Assembly (NCBI GenBank): GCA_963682025.1
Contig: OY821519.1
Span: forward strand, 101,800,585-101,864,584
Direction: 5' to 3'
Source of the DNA: Cordilura impudica
Lineage: Eukaryota; Arthropoda; Insecta; Diptera; Scathophagidae
DNA length: 64,000 nt
Position numbers and translations under genes: made by a program. The notes beneath the pieces are model-generated. The model was not told where the DNA came from and did not search any database. It was given only the letters and a program-made list of their open reading frames with translations. Position 1 is the stretch's first letter, and every line of letters starts with the position of its first letter. Of this stretch, positions 22,900 through 34,550 are shown piece by piece.

Positions 22900-25525
22900 A
22901 TGAATTATCTTAACCGTGAATCCCAAGATGATGTGGTTATTAGCGATATGTTTGCTCACTTTTTAATACAACTTATTCTAATGTTCAATATGACACTTCA
23001 AACATTTATCCATTTCCAGTTATGGAAAATCAATAAATTGCATTTCTCCTTATAAAGACTTCGGATATCAAAAATTATTTAAAAACATTCAAATTTTCAA
23101 CTAATTGTGGACCTGACGATATTCATAGCTGCATTTTAATCTACTGCACCCAAAGTTGGATTGTTCCAGTATGGCATTTTGTTTAATTCCTCAATTATAC
23201 ATGGTTATTTTCCTACATTTACGAAAGATTCATACATTATCCCTTATTTAAACAAAGTCAAATGTAACTAACTATATACGCATAGCTAAGCTTTGGGCTA
23301 ATTCCAAACTATTTTTGAAATGTTTCAATAATCTCATACTCGCAACATGGTTTTCTTAAGGGGTGCTCCATTTCAACTAATATTTTACAACTGACAACTT
23401 TGGTTTCATTAATGGACACATAGTGACGTTATTTATACTAAATTCAGTAAAGTACTTATTCGATAAAGAAAATCATAATCTTATACTCAAACAAGTAAGA
23501 AACTTATAGTCGGTCTAGACCGCCTATACGATACCCTATACCATGCGTTTAGAGACCCTATCTCTCAGGCACTAACTGAATATAGAAAATAAGCATAAAA
23601 CAAATTTGAGTGGGATTTTTATTAATTTTTTCGGCTGCAGATATGAAAAAGTTCATATCGGATGCTATATCTATATGGGGACTAGGCCCAAAAATGGACC
23701 GATCCTGACCACGTTTGGTAAAGTCTCTTGTATTTTGCAAAAATATATACAAACAAAATTTGAGAAGAATCAGTGCAATATTTTTGTTTTTTGATAGATT
23801 TAAGTGAAGATCGGGAAGCACCTCTATATGGGGCCTATGACTAAGAGTTGTCCAATAGGGATCATTTTTGGACTACTGATTAATGGATGTAATATATACA
23901 TACAAACCCAATTTGACTACGATTTGTATGATAATTTGGATCTTATGACAATATATGTTTATTTCATAGGGGTCATTTGTATGGGCTAGGTCTGAACATG
24001 GACCGATTCTCACCAATTGCAATAGCGTTCATCCCATGGCCGATAAAAGATCAAATGCCAAATTTCGTCAAAATATATTCATATTTGCGACGTGCAGTTT
24101 GATTACAAGCTTTACGGACGGACGGACATCGTTAAATCGAATCAGATAGTGATTCTGATTCGATCAGATAGTGATTCTGATTCGATCGGTATAATTAAAG
24201 ATGGGTGTTGGGCAAATATTTTTGGTTCTTACAAACAGCAGCACAAAGTCATTATACCCAAACCACATAGTGGTATAGTTATAAAAATTATATTTGATGG
24301 GCTTCACAGCAAACAGAATAAGCTGGCTAAAATCTTACTTAACCAACAGAAATGTGTTTATTTTAATAATACTAATTCAAAGAATATTATCGTTGAGTCT
24401 GGCGGGCCTAAAGGAAGTCATCTTGGACCAATTTTATTTACTCTTTTTATAAATGATCTACCATGTGTAATAAAAACCTCAAATGTAAAGATTTCCGTAA
24501 TCTTTAAGAACTATTGTGATCAAATTCGTCTACAATGATCTTCCAAAAGTGATAAATTTTTGCAACGTTTTTATGTACGCTGATGATGTTAAAATTTTTT
24601 TAAGTTACTGTCAACATAATGATCATATTCATCTTCAATCAGATCTCAACAATTTCATTTCGTGGTGTAACCGTATCCTAATGGAACTAAATTTGAAAAA
24701 ATGTAAATGTATGCGTTTTTCTAGAAATAATGTTTTTACTGCTAACTACTTTTTGGGCGGATATCAGCTTGAACTTGTTGATACTTTTCTGGATTTAGGG
24801 ATTCTACTTGATCCTAAATTAAACTTTGTATCTCACGTCACCATGACAGTTAATAAAGCTAGAGGTACACTCGCCTTTATTAAAAGATGGGCAAAAGAAT
24901 TTATTGATCCTCACATAACCAAACAACTTTTTACATCTCTTGTAAGACCTATTTTAGAATATGGGTCAATAATATGGGATCCCTTCTATATTCATATTCA
25001 ACGAATCGAGTCTGTACAGAAACAATTTCTACTCTTTTGCTTACGTGGCTTACCTTGGAATTCTGCAATTAATCTACCTTCATACGCTGATCGACTTAAA
25101 TTAATAAAATTACCTACTTTGGAAAGCCGTATGACTATGCTAAAAGTAACATTTATGATCAACCTAATTAATGGTGAAATCTGTTCTGACTTTCTTGTCA
25201 ACAATATAACTTTTAATGTTCCTCACGCCAATTCCAACCACTCTTTGTTAAATCTTTTCAAACCAACTATGCTCTAGCTGATCCTTTTAGAAGAATTTGT
25301 TGTGTTTATAATAATCTTTATCAATTAATTGATTTTTCGTTGAACACTGATATAATTAAGCATAATATCATTATTTTCTTAAATTCCTAACTATTTGTTT
25401 TTATTTTTAAATCATTTAATTGTTTCAATACATATACATATGTAATTATATCATTTATACAGGTCTGTAAGGATTTATTCCATTGACCTAATAAATAAAT
25501 AAAAAAAATAAATAAAAAAAAAAAA
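22900..25525 (+). pseudogene. Non-LTR retrotransposon (LINE), split by repeat R
   Basis: Before the insertion: a FNTTYSNVQYDTSNIYPF segment near 22965-23015; FSTNCGPDDIHS (the G-P-D-G-I motif) near 23095-23130; and SQHGFLKGCSISTN near 23337-23380. After repeat R (23490-24284): WLKSYLTNRNV near 24320-24350; GGPKGSHLGPILFTLFINDLP near 24402-24465; and a 253-codon open stretch to 25277 with YADD (24571-24582), the WCNRILMELNLKKCK thumb region, RPILEYGSIIWDP, and SRMTMLKVTFMINLING. A partial duplication of the INDLP region lies near 24440 and 24540. The 3' end is an AATAAATAAATAAAAAA tail to about 25525. R and several shifts kill the gene. It is closest in style to CR1/Jockey-group elements. Confidence 0.85.
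23490..24284 (+). repeat. Dispersed repeat R, copy 2 (inside a LINE)
   Basis: It starts ACAAGTAAGAAACTTATAGT with a slightly altered palindrome (TCGGTCTAGACCGCCT) and ends ACCACATAGTGGTATAG. Near 24139-24185 a ~23-bp unit containing AGATAGTGATTCTGATTCG is directly repeated. It interrupts the reverse-transcriptase domain of the LINE. Confidence 0.8.
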
Positions 25526-25734
25526 CACGATCTGAATAATTTTTATGTATGGTGTCACTTAAATTTAATAGAACTAAATTTTAAAAATGAAAATCTATGC
25601 ACTTTACTAGAAAATTGAGTACATTTGGTTGTTATAAATTTAGAGATTACCAGTTGGAACATGTAAATAATATCCTTGAACTGGATGTTGCATTAAATGC
25701 CAAATTAGAGTTTGTTCAACATATCGCAACTGTA

Positions 25735-26112
25735 CCTCTAAAGCGAGTCAACTCAAAATTTTTCAATTTTCACTTTTTGCAAGAAAACGCTACACAGTGG
25801 TCATATCTATCCACTGTAAAAATCTTACATCGATTTTTCTAGTCTTTCGCAAAAAAATATACAGTTGTAACCCTCTTTGTTTTATAAGAGTAGCTTCTTT
25901 AGAATCCACTAAAAAGACATATTTTGAGTTGCACCCAAAAAACTTGTTATTTTTGATGATCACTGAAAAAATCGCAAGAACAACTACTTACTATTCGCAA
26001 TTCTTTACAACGAAACAACTGTTTTTAAATTTTATAGTAAATATTAAAAAAAAAAACCGTTTTTTTGCCTCTACTGAAAATTTGTAAATTTTGAGTTGAC
26101 TCACTTTAGAGG
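25735..26112. mobile_element. 378-bp MITE, Tc1/mariner type
   Basis: The ends are inverted repeats of about 28 bp (CCTCTAAAGYGAGTCAACTC then AAAATTT), differing at one position. TA flanks both sides (25733-25734 and 26113-26114), the target duplication of Tc1/mariner elements. It lies inside the second LINE copy. No transposase is encoded. Confidence 0.85.
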
Positions 26113-26805
26113 TACAGATGCGATATGATCTTTATAAAACGATGGGCAAAGGAATTCAATGACTCTACAGTAATAAGATGGCTATTTACCTCTCTAGTAA
26201 GAACCATTTTAGAATTCGGGTCTGTTATTTGGGTTCCACTCTCTAACACTCGCAGTGCTAAGATTGAATCGGTCCAAAAATAACTTCTCCTTTTCTGCTT
26301 AAGACGTTATTGTCCAAATTTTGTCATTACTATACAATTAGACTTTCTCAAATTAACTTACCATCCTTAAAAAGCCGAAGAACAATGCTTAACGTTATGT
26401 TTTTAATTAACTTAATTAGTGGCGACAATGCTCAAATTTCTTTTAGGCAACATCTCAATCAACGTTCCACCACGGTCAACTCCTCTTTACACTCCATTCT
26501 TTATCCCAGTATGTCGTTAAAAGTTTGCCAATGCTGATCCATTTAAACAATGTGTCATGATTTCAATGATCTCTACAATTTAACTGACTTTTCTTTAAAT
26601 GATATGGGCAATTCCATAAAAATTTCAACTTTGGTGAAAAAAAAAATTTTTTTTTCATTTATATGAAGTAAGCTTGATACTTGCAATTTCTTACAAGTAT
26701 TCTAGATAATATAATAATTATTTTTTGTTTGTTAGATTTATCGTCATTTTTCAGACATATTGCAATTACTACTGTAATTAATATGCAATTTTAATTTTGT
26801 TTAAA

Positions 26806-27230
26806 TGGTGCGTGGTAAAGAAGAAGAAAGCATATATTTCAAAAATTCATATCTGCACTGTATTCTTAATCGGACCGGTTTCTGGCATTTCAGCCTTCAT
26901 CAGCGATTTATTGAACATTGTGATAATTGTTATGTTTTAATTGAATAGATTGTTTCTATATGAAAATTTTTTCTACTTAGGGCGGCCGTGAGGTTTTGAA
27001 CCATGAACCTTCACATACACTCGTACTTGCACTTTTTGGTCAGCGCTTTAACACACTCACCTAAAGTCAGGCCTATGAGCAGTGTGGTTAGATTCAGTTT
27101 TCGTACCATACAGCTTTACTTTGTATTAATTTCAGAAGATACAACTCTGTCCAAACAAACAATCGTTATTTTTGAATTTTGAATATTTTTTGCATTTATA
27201 CTTCTAATTTCCACTATTCTCAGTTTTCGT
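26806..27230 (-). mobile_element. SINE-like unit with B box and hammerhead motif, copy 1
   Basis: About 424 bp shared with 57143-57575 at roughly 97% by eye. On the minus strand a Pol III B-box match GGTTCAAAACC (27002-26992) lies about 55 bp after a weaker A-box-like stretch (GGTGAGTGTGTTAAAGCGC, about 27065-27045). A hammerhead core follows about 85 bp downstream. A partial third copy (27329-27487) follows in direct orientation 598 bp later, so the units are tandem. Confidence 0.6.
26868..26908 (-). ncRNA. Hammerhead ribozyme motif, intact core
   Basis: Minus strand, in order: stem I strand AATCG (26908-26904); CTGATGA (26903-26897); stem II GGC/GCC with flanking A-A (26895-26893, 26886-26884) and loop TGAAAT; GAAA; stem III ACC/GGT with no loop; cleavage-site GTC (26875-26873); and stem I strand CGATT (26872-26868), fully complementary to the first. 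All invariant core bases are present. A loop-free stem III suggests cleavage as a dimer. Confidence 0.7.
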
Positions 27231-27328
27231 AAGAGTTGTCATATGTGATGTACGGTTTTTGTACATACCTACATATGCACTTTACATATATTTGAGATGA
27301 CGCTTTGAAGCGAAGAAAATTTTTGTTT

Positions 27329-27487
27329 GTTAGATTTATCGTCATTTTTCAGACATATTGCAATTACTACTGTAATTAATATGCAATTTTAATTTTGTTT
27401 AAATGGTGCGTGGTAAAGAAGAAGAAAGCATATATTTTAAAAATTCATAACTGCACTGTATTCTTAATCGGACCGGTTTCTGGCATT
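27329..27487 (-). repeat. Truncated third copy of the SINE/hammerhead unit
   Basis: It matches 26731-26889 and stops inside hammerhead stem II, so only the GAAACCGGTC half remains. The head-to-tail arrangement resembles tandem Penelope-like or retrozyme insertions. Confidence 0.7.
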
Positions 27488-28010
27488 ATTTGTTTATTCA
27501 ATTTTCTTTTAATACATGTTTAAGAAACTTTAGTCATTCCGTCACAGTCATTCCGTCACATCAAATGACAGTTAATAACTTCAACACTATAACAGGTAAG
27601 TTGCTCTAAATTATATATCATATGTAAAATATGCATTAGTTTAAAAACTGATTAGCTTCTTAAATCACAAAAGTTCCAAGGTTTTAATACCAGCACAGAG
27701 CCATGGTAGCAAAAATGTCATTCCGTCACACAATGCGAAATTACTCAAAAATTAAAGAATAATATAGTGAAAAAATTCTTTCTGAGTTTTTTTTAAATCT
27801 TTTAATCATTAACAATCATTTTCAAACCGAAGAATGAATTTTGAATTGCAAGTAGCTTTGTAGAATAGCCTTAACTACAATTCTACAACTCAAAATGTCA
27901 TTCCGTCACATATGGAATTGCCCATATATTATTAATCGCAATATATGTAATTTTTAAATACCTGATCTCAAATTTCTGATTTAATGATTTTTCTTTTATA
28001 ATACATTTTG

Positions 28011-29430
28011 TAAGGTTTTTATATATTTCCAGTGGAAAACATCTAATTTTCTAAGAATATTTTAGTCATATACAAAGAAACCGTGACATATACATAAGTA
28101 TTTTTCTTTTAGACTCTGATTAGATATTTTTTCATGCAAAAGCTTTATATTATGACAACCGTTTTTTCTGTTCTAATAGAAAACAATTCAAAATTCCTTA
28201 TCAATGAAATCATAATATTTTAGACAAAAGTTTTTCTCTTATTTTCCAATAAAAATAAAAACTCCGACCCAATGTACTTACAACGACTACGTGGTTAAGT
28301 GTGGCTGGCTGACTAATATTTTCCTTTTTTTTATGGATTTCCGACCTACAAAATATTGCACACAATGGATTATTATTATTTTAACTCAATTTTAAAATAT
28401 TGGTTTGAGTTAATGAATCCGTCTAGTGGATGTCTAAAATTGTTGTGACTGTTCCATGAGTGTGCGTGTGTGTTACTGTTTACGTGCGTCCAAAACCCTC
28501 AAGAAGATCCAATTGTAATAGTTTTCATGCCTGAATACCATTTTAAACTAAACCAATGTACGTGAATATGTGCTCGTATAGAGTACGAGTGTGTCTATTG
28601 GACGTGTTTGTCTTCTTTACTTTTATAACTGATGCTATTTTGATTCCTGACCACGTTTATTGTACCGCTGTGGTTGTGCTTTTTTTTTGTTTTGTTTTTC
28701 GTATATCATTTACCCCAATTTTTCTTTTTTTTGCCATATGGTCTGGCTAAGGTTGGTTTGTGCGTCCAATTGTATCTTATTCCAAGTCTACTCATACTCA
28801 TGAATTGGCAAAGTTTACTACTTATATTCATTCATTTTCTTTATTAAAATTCTATGTTTTCACTTACTGTGAAGTGTGTAAAAATGTCTCTTCTTGCTCA
28901 GCACATACACCACGTTCATTGTTGGTATTGAAAGGCATTGAAAATTGTTTTAAAAAAAATCGATTTAGTGTTTGTAGCCGATAATGGATTTCCCTTAATA
29001 TGAATCAAAGGAGTTTGTTTTTTATTTTTATTTAAGAATAATAATTAGGTAATTTTTATGCACAATTCATACTGTTGATTGAAATAATCAATTTGTTATA
29101 AAAACTGACCTTTAGTATTGTTTAGCGTTTTGAATGGAAGGAAGGTATGTTTCTAAAAAAAAAAAATTTTTTTTAATCGCTAGAAATTGTTATTCACTTG
29201 AAAAATATCAAATTTTAAAGAACATTAATCGTATTTTTAAATCTCATGCAAAAAGAAGATTTTTTATAAACTTCAAAACAAGTAGGATTTAACTGAATTT
29301 TTAGGATTTAATTGAATTTGTTCAATACAACTACCTCTTTTTAATCTTCAAAAAAGCAATAGAGTTTTTTTGAAGTGGCCAAGTAATTCCGCAGAATTTT
29401 ATTGATATTTTATGTTCCATCTGTTTTATA
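28011..29430. other. AT-rich noncoding sequence, probably host
   Basis: GTGTGCGTGTG-type runs occur near 28458-28475. Small open frames near 28556-28984 resemble no protein family that I know. Confidence 0.4.
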
Positions 29431-29645
29431 CAGGGTGCGCCAAATTTTATGTCGGTATGTGAATATTGAATAACTTAAAATAAAAACAACTGATTTCCAT
29501 ATATTTGATACTTTTAGTTTACTTGGTCCTTTTCAATTCATTTAGACTATTTTTTGAATACAACATCAATAAAATGGCCCCCTGTATTGGCCACGGAAAA
29601 AATTGTGATTTTTGCTGCATTCGAGCATCACGGGCGGTAAGAAAA
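29431..29645 (+). mobile_element. Fragment of the CAGGGTGCGCCA element
   Basis: It begins CAGGGTGCGCCA after TA and follows the left part of the 35618-37383 element (GTGAATATTGAATAACTT, ATACAACATCAATMAAATG, CATCACGGGCGGTA). The match stops near 29645. Confidence 0.7.
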
Positions 29646-29729
29646 TGTATTTTTTTTAAAGGTACTTATCTAAGAAAAACTTTTTTTAAGAAAGGGTACC
29701 TTTTAAGGAAAGGTATGAGTATTATGGTT

Positions 29730-31071
29730 GCCTTTCATTATATGGAGGGTAAAAAAGTGTTCAAACTCTCGGTCGCACCCCCTACAAATATGCGAATAGG
29801 AAAAAAACTGAGAAATACAAAGTTTCTGGATCAGTATTAAATTATCTTTTCAAAAGGCTTCAAAATCGAATAAAAACTCGCCAAGAAACAGCAAATGCCC
29901 CAGACCACTTTTGTGCCAAAAAAAAAACTAGGTCATGAAATTTGATGGCATTTTTCAACTTTGAGAAATTGATTAAAGCCTATACTTATAAGTACTCAGA
30001 TATGAACTATTGTTTTATTACCACGTTGTTAGCCTATTGCGCATTGAGACCGAAAATGGGAAATTTCTTTGATAAAATTTTGAAAACTCCTTTTTCAAGT
30101 TTTAAAAAATTTTCTTAAACAAAATTTTAAAACTGGATCTGCCACTAAAACGTTTTGTTAAATGCATGTTAGAGATTAACTGTGTGAATTTTTAGGTAAA
30201 CTCTTATGCCAGAATTTTTTTTACAAGGATTTTATTTTTGCGGATTTCGAGAAAAATGGTATTTTTGTAAAATATTCTGTAAATGTACTCTTTCTAAATA
30301 CTTTGTATCAAAAATTCATCACTTTTCTACTTTTAAATTTTATATTTATCTTAATAGCCTAGGGTTTCGGAAAAAAATTATATGACCCCTTTAGACCTTT
30401 TGAAATTGGGGTCACATATGACCCCAAGCTAATAAAAGACAATTTATTCAAAAAATACAAATATTTTGTAAGTGCTATTGAATTTTTAGATGAGACGCTT
30501 AAGATATAATAAACAAATGTGTTGAATTTCTGTTCCTAAAACTTGGGATATATCCGAGAACGTTAACCCATTATTTTCGAAGGCCAGCTTTGGATTTTAA
30601 GATATGTATTTTTAAATAAGAATTACCGAAAACGAGTTTTTATTAAACTCGATAATACCACTACTTAGAATTTAAGAAAAATAATTCGGTTAATTATTAT
30701 TTATTTAACCCTTCAGTGCTCCTTGGATCAAAATAATCCATTGTGATATATCTTTGGTGCAATTATCTGCTTATTGCCAGCCAATTTTGTTATAAAATTA
30801 TTTTATGTATAAAATCTATCCATATTTTTCTAAATAAAATAAGAAGACTCACAAATGACCCAAAACTAATAAAAGACCATTTATTCAAAAGAATATGAAA
30901 TAAAAAATGAAGTCTATTTATTTTGGTGTGTTTAAGGATGATTTAGTGTACGATTCAAATTGATTTCTGTAATCACTTACGACGTGCAATAAGTATTGAT
31001 TTTCTTCATTAGCTAAAAAGGGCGTTAACCCAATGTTTGACAATGTTGAGTTATAGTTCAACAGTCTTCTT

Positions 31072-31104
<33 letters not shown>

Positions 31105-31445
31105 GCACAAAAGTGGTCTGGAGCATTTGCTATTTCTTGGCGAGTTTTTATTCGATTTTGAAGCTTTATAGCTTTTTGACAAGATAATTTAATAATGATT
31201 CCGAATTATATAACAAATTGTCGGAAAAATTAAACTATAGAACTATAGAACGTAAAATCTGAGAAAAAGTCATATTTTCCCTATACAAGCGCACTTGAAA
31301 TTTTCAATTGCATTGAGCCACCTCTAAATGTTTTTTGATTGGCCCAAAACTTTGTATTTCTCTGTTTTTTTGCTATTCGCATATTTCTAGGGGGTGCGAC
31401 CGAGAGTTTAAACACCTTTTTTTATTAAGGTCCACCCTAAAGTAT
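29730..31445. mobile_element. Long-inverted-repeat element C, non-autonomous
   Basis: Arms at about 29730-29930 and 31100-31445 are inverse copies. They share AAACTCTCGGTCGCACCCCC, ATATGCGAATAG, GAGAAATACAAAGTTT, AATAAAAACTCGCCAAGAAA and CCACTTTTGTGCCAAAAAAA. The interior has no coding sequence. It repeats CTAATAAAAGACMATTTATTC near 30430 and 30867. A poly(T) run of about 27 lies at 31075-31102. Confidence 0.7.
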
Positions 31446-32322
31446 ATATATATATATGGGGGGTTTCATGTCAAGTGCACCAACTTTTGAAACCGATGTT
31501 TTCCGATCGGGATGAAATTTGGACCAAGGTTAGTCCTATTGGATAGTAGTTTAGACATAATTTTTCAATAAGATCGGCCCAGATCTCTCTGAGTTAGAGG
31601 GGATCAAAATTTGACATTTTGGCAAAACAGGTGTTTTTTCTCATCATGTAACTTATTACCTATTGTTCTTAGAAAATTTTCTACCAAAGGGTTTAGATAG
31701 CTATTTCTTCAATATTTCGGAAAAAAATACTTTAAAAAAATTAGCTTTTTTTGCCTTTTTTTCAAAAAGGGCATTTTTTTTTCATAAGAAAGCTTAGGAT
31801 TTTTCCTTTAAGAGCTTTTTGGTCGCTTAGTGGGATGGGAGTGGGATATCTATCAAAATAAATGTTTTGTAACTCAAGACAACGGTTTTTCAATTTTTCA
31901 CAAATGCACTATTTTGAATTTTTTCCTATTTGTGTGTAAAACCTTACAAATAAAACTTATACTGAGAAACTAGACAAACTAAACTTTCCGAAGGTATATA
32001 AACATACCTAACTAAAATTTTATACCCTCGATACTGTAATACCCAGAATATGTTAACCTCAGGAAAAAAATCGCTTTTTTTCTATAGAAATGTTGAAAAA
32101 TTATTATTTTTTATTTATTTTTAATTAATTAATAATTATTAATGTATAATAATAATAATATTAAAAATAAAAACATAAATAATTTATTAAAATTTAATCT
32201 TAATTGAATTAGATCCATTTATATCATAACTATTTTTATACTTAATTTATTGTAGCTGATGAAGTATTTAAGTCTTGTAAATTTTTAAATACCCAGTCTT
32301 TCATCCACCTTTTTTGTCGCCT

Positions 32323-33102
32323 TTATTTACGTCGTTTTTTCCTCAACCCATTCTTGGCGTTACTAGGTTCTGCTGTTGATTTCGCTGCTGGTTTATTTGT
32401 TGGCTTTGGAAAGAAATCGCATTGAATAGAGGCAGAAAACTTTTTCAACTTGAGTCTTCCATCGACAAGCGGTATAAAAGCATGGTATTGAGCGGTGCCA
32501 TCGATTGTTACCGCAGCATCGAATCTGCTCTTCAGTGTTTTCAATGTTTCCTGATGATCCTCTTTGTTACTAAAAACTATTTTAGTTTCTTTACAATAAC
32601 TCTTTGCCCAATGGAATAAAGCTGTCGCATCTAAGATGCGATCTTGATGAGAGCACTGGAGGCTATTCTTCGCTGCATTTCTTTTAAGGTTTGCTCCAAT
32701 ACCATCACATGCTCCTTTACCATGAGCAGTAGGATGAAAATGCCACTCAGCTGGCATTCCAAAATCTTTTTCATGGGCCATAAGAATAGCCAAGCTACTT
32801 TTGTTTTTAAAACGTTGACGAGCTCCGTCCGAAACGTAGTATACCTTCTTTACTGTAAATTTAGATTTTAGAAATTTTAGTATTCTCTTCTGGTACTCAT
32901 AAACTGCAACGGTATCATGTTTTAAATCGTCATACTTTTGTGTTCCAGTTTTTCATCTTTCATGTAGTAAATAACTACTGTGAATATAGTTGCTTGGTCG
33001 TTATTGAAGTGGAATGCTTGTATGGCATCCTGAAGAACATATTTTTAGGTTTCTGCGAAATCATATGAAATAACGAATTCACCAGACTTCAAATGTATCT
33101 TC
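32323..33102 (-). pseudogene. Duplicated 3' part of element B transposase (copy 1)
   Basis: It is a direct duplicate of 33298-34053, offset by 975 bp. It keeps DFGMPAEWHFHPTAHGKGAC and DGIGANLKRNAAK. It has a 13-bp deletion near 32932 (frameshift) and a stop where the other copy has AENYKYV. However, it retains codons for AFHFNNDQATIFT that the other copy has lost. Confidence 0.8.
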
Positions 33103-33297
33103 AATTAATTAAATTAATTTATAATAATAATAATATTAAAAATAAAAAGATAAATAACTTATTAAAATTTAATCTTAATTGCATTAGATCCATTTATATC
33201 ATAACTATTTTTATACTTAATTTATTGTAGCTGATGAAGTATTTAAGTCTTGTAAATTTTTAAATACCCAGTCTTTCATCCAGCTTTTTTGTCGCCT

Positions 33298-34550
33298 TTA
33301 TTTACTGCGTTTTCTTGTCAATCCTTTCTTGGCGTTACTAGGTTCAGCTGTTGATTTCGCTGCTGGTTTATTTGTTGTCTTTGCAAAGAAATCGCATTGA
33401 ATAGAGGCAGAAAACTTTTTAAACTTGAGTCTTCCATCGACAAGCGGTATAAAAGCATGGTATTGAGCGGTGCCATCGATTGTTACCGCAGCATCGAATC
33501 TGCTCTCCAGCGTTTTCAATGTTTCCTGATCATCCTCTTTGCTACTAAAAACTATTTTAGTTTCTTTACAATAACTCTTTGCCCAATGGAATAAAGCAGT
33601 CGCATCTAAGATGCGATCTTGATGAGAGCACTGGAGGCTATACTTCGCTGCATTTCTTTTAAGGTTTGCTCTGATACCATCACATGCTCCTTTGCCATGA
33701 GCAGTAGGATGAAAATGCCACTCAGCTGGTATTCCAAAATCTTTTTCATGGGCCATAAGATTTGCCAAGCTACTTTTGTTTTTAAAATGTTGACGAGCTC
33801 CATCCGAAACGTAGTATACCTTCTTTACTGTAAATTTAGATTTTAGAAATTTTAGTATTCTCTTCTGGTACTCATAAACTGCAACGGTATCGTGTTTTAA
33901 ATCGTCGGATATGATTGCCATACTTTTGTGTTCCAGAATTTCATCTTTCATGTAGTAAATAACTACTTGTATGGCATCCTGAAGAACATATTTATAGTTT
34001 TCTGCGAAATCATATGAAATAACGAATTCACCAGACTTCAAATGTATCTTCAAATCCTTGAAGTATGACCATTGCTCTTTGACTAAAAAGTCATGGTTTC
34101 TCAAGTTTAGCAATCCTGTACACATTTCTTCCACAAAATCATCCACATTTAAAATGATTGTTTTCAATGTGCATCTGTCAGTCTGAATCCAAGAATCAAA
34201 TTTGACCTCCTCTATATATTCTCGATCTAAAGAGTTGATTAAATTTTCTTTGATGAATGTGGTTTTCGGGCAATTGGTACATTGACCTAAGTGGCAAGAA
34301 GTTGTTGCATTAGGACACATAGTCAATTTAAGGCAATCGCGGTAATCGTGTAAATCTTCTGCCGAATCATCTGTTAAATACTTTAAGTTGATTTCCTTCA
34401 ACATCAGTTTAACATTTTCATGGTAAATGCAAACGCATACTGTGTGAGTTCCGCTGCTTTCTGCCAAAACCCAATGTTTTGGCCTCATTTGGGTTAATTT
34501 CGTGAAGCCAATTCTAACATCCTCGTGTTCAGATTGAAATGTTGCAAATA
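33298..34550 (-). pseudogene. Element B transposase, N-terminally truncated (copy 2)
   Basis: An open frame of 396 codons starts at the ATG at 34488, and the frame is open upstream to about 34550 (SEHEDVRIGFTKLTQ), so the ATG is not the original start. Recognisable blocks: RPKHWVLAESSGTHTVCVC; a Cys cluster C-x5-C...C-x2-C; DSWIQTDRCTLKT; FVISYDFAENYKY; VYYVSDGARQHFKNKSSL; AEWHFHPTAHGKGACDG; and DGTAQYHAFIP. The family is widespread in insects and cnidarians and is probably a DDE transposase, with candidate acidic residues in YDFAEN, SDGA and ACDG. A 13-codon in-frame gap (DAIQ joined to VVIYYM) removes a conserved HxNNDQATIxT segment, so this copy is probably inactive despite the open frame. 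Confidence 0.75.

Larger units (their letters stand above)
26605..27924. mobile_element. 1.3-kb inverted-repeat element with repeated CATTCCGTCACA
   Basis: The ends are TGGGCAATTCCATA (26605) and its inverse (27911-27924) with TA on both sides, splitting the second LINE copy. The right half holds four GTCATTCCGTCACA motifs (about 27532, 27546, 27719, 27897). The left half holds one full and one partial SINE-like unit. No transposase is present, so it depends on another element. A 613-bp element at 60581 has a related TGGGCAATTC end. Confidence 0.75.
25530..28010 (+). pseudogene. Second copy of the same LINE, doubly interrupted
   Basis: Segments aligned with the previous LINE: LNLIELNF and the thumb region at 25530-25732; FIKRWAKEFNDST, SLVRTILEFGSVIW and KIESVQK at about 26125-26280; LPSLKSRRTMLNVMFLINLISG at about 26355-26420. 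The 3' part resumes at 27927 after the 1.3-kb insertion (ATATTATTAATCGCAATATA, matching 25351-25375). Two insertions, 25735-26112 and 26605-27924, split it. Removing them restores colinearity with the first copy, but stops remain. Confidence 0.75.

Noticed and set aside
23606..23989. Small protein conserved between R copies (for example GCRYEKVHIGCYIYMG)
   Set aside because: Similar peptides appear in all R copies on either strand with stops at different places, as expected of a repeated non-coding sequence.
26970..27075. A genuine tRNA gene
   Set aside because: The B box fits, but the T-arm, anticodon arm and acceptor stem do not pair as in a tRNA; at most it is a tRNA-derived promoter.
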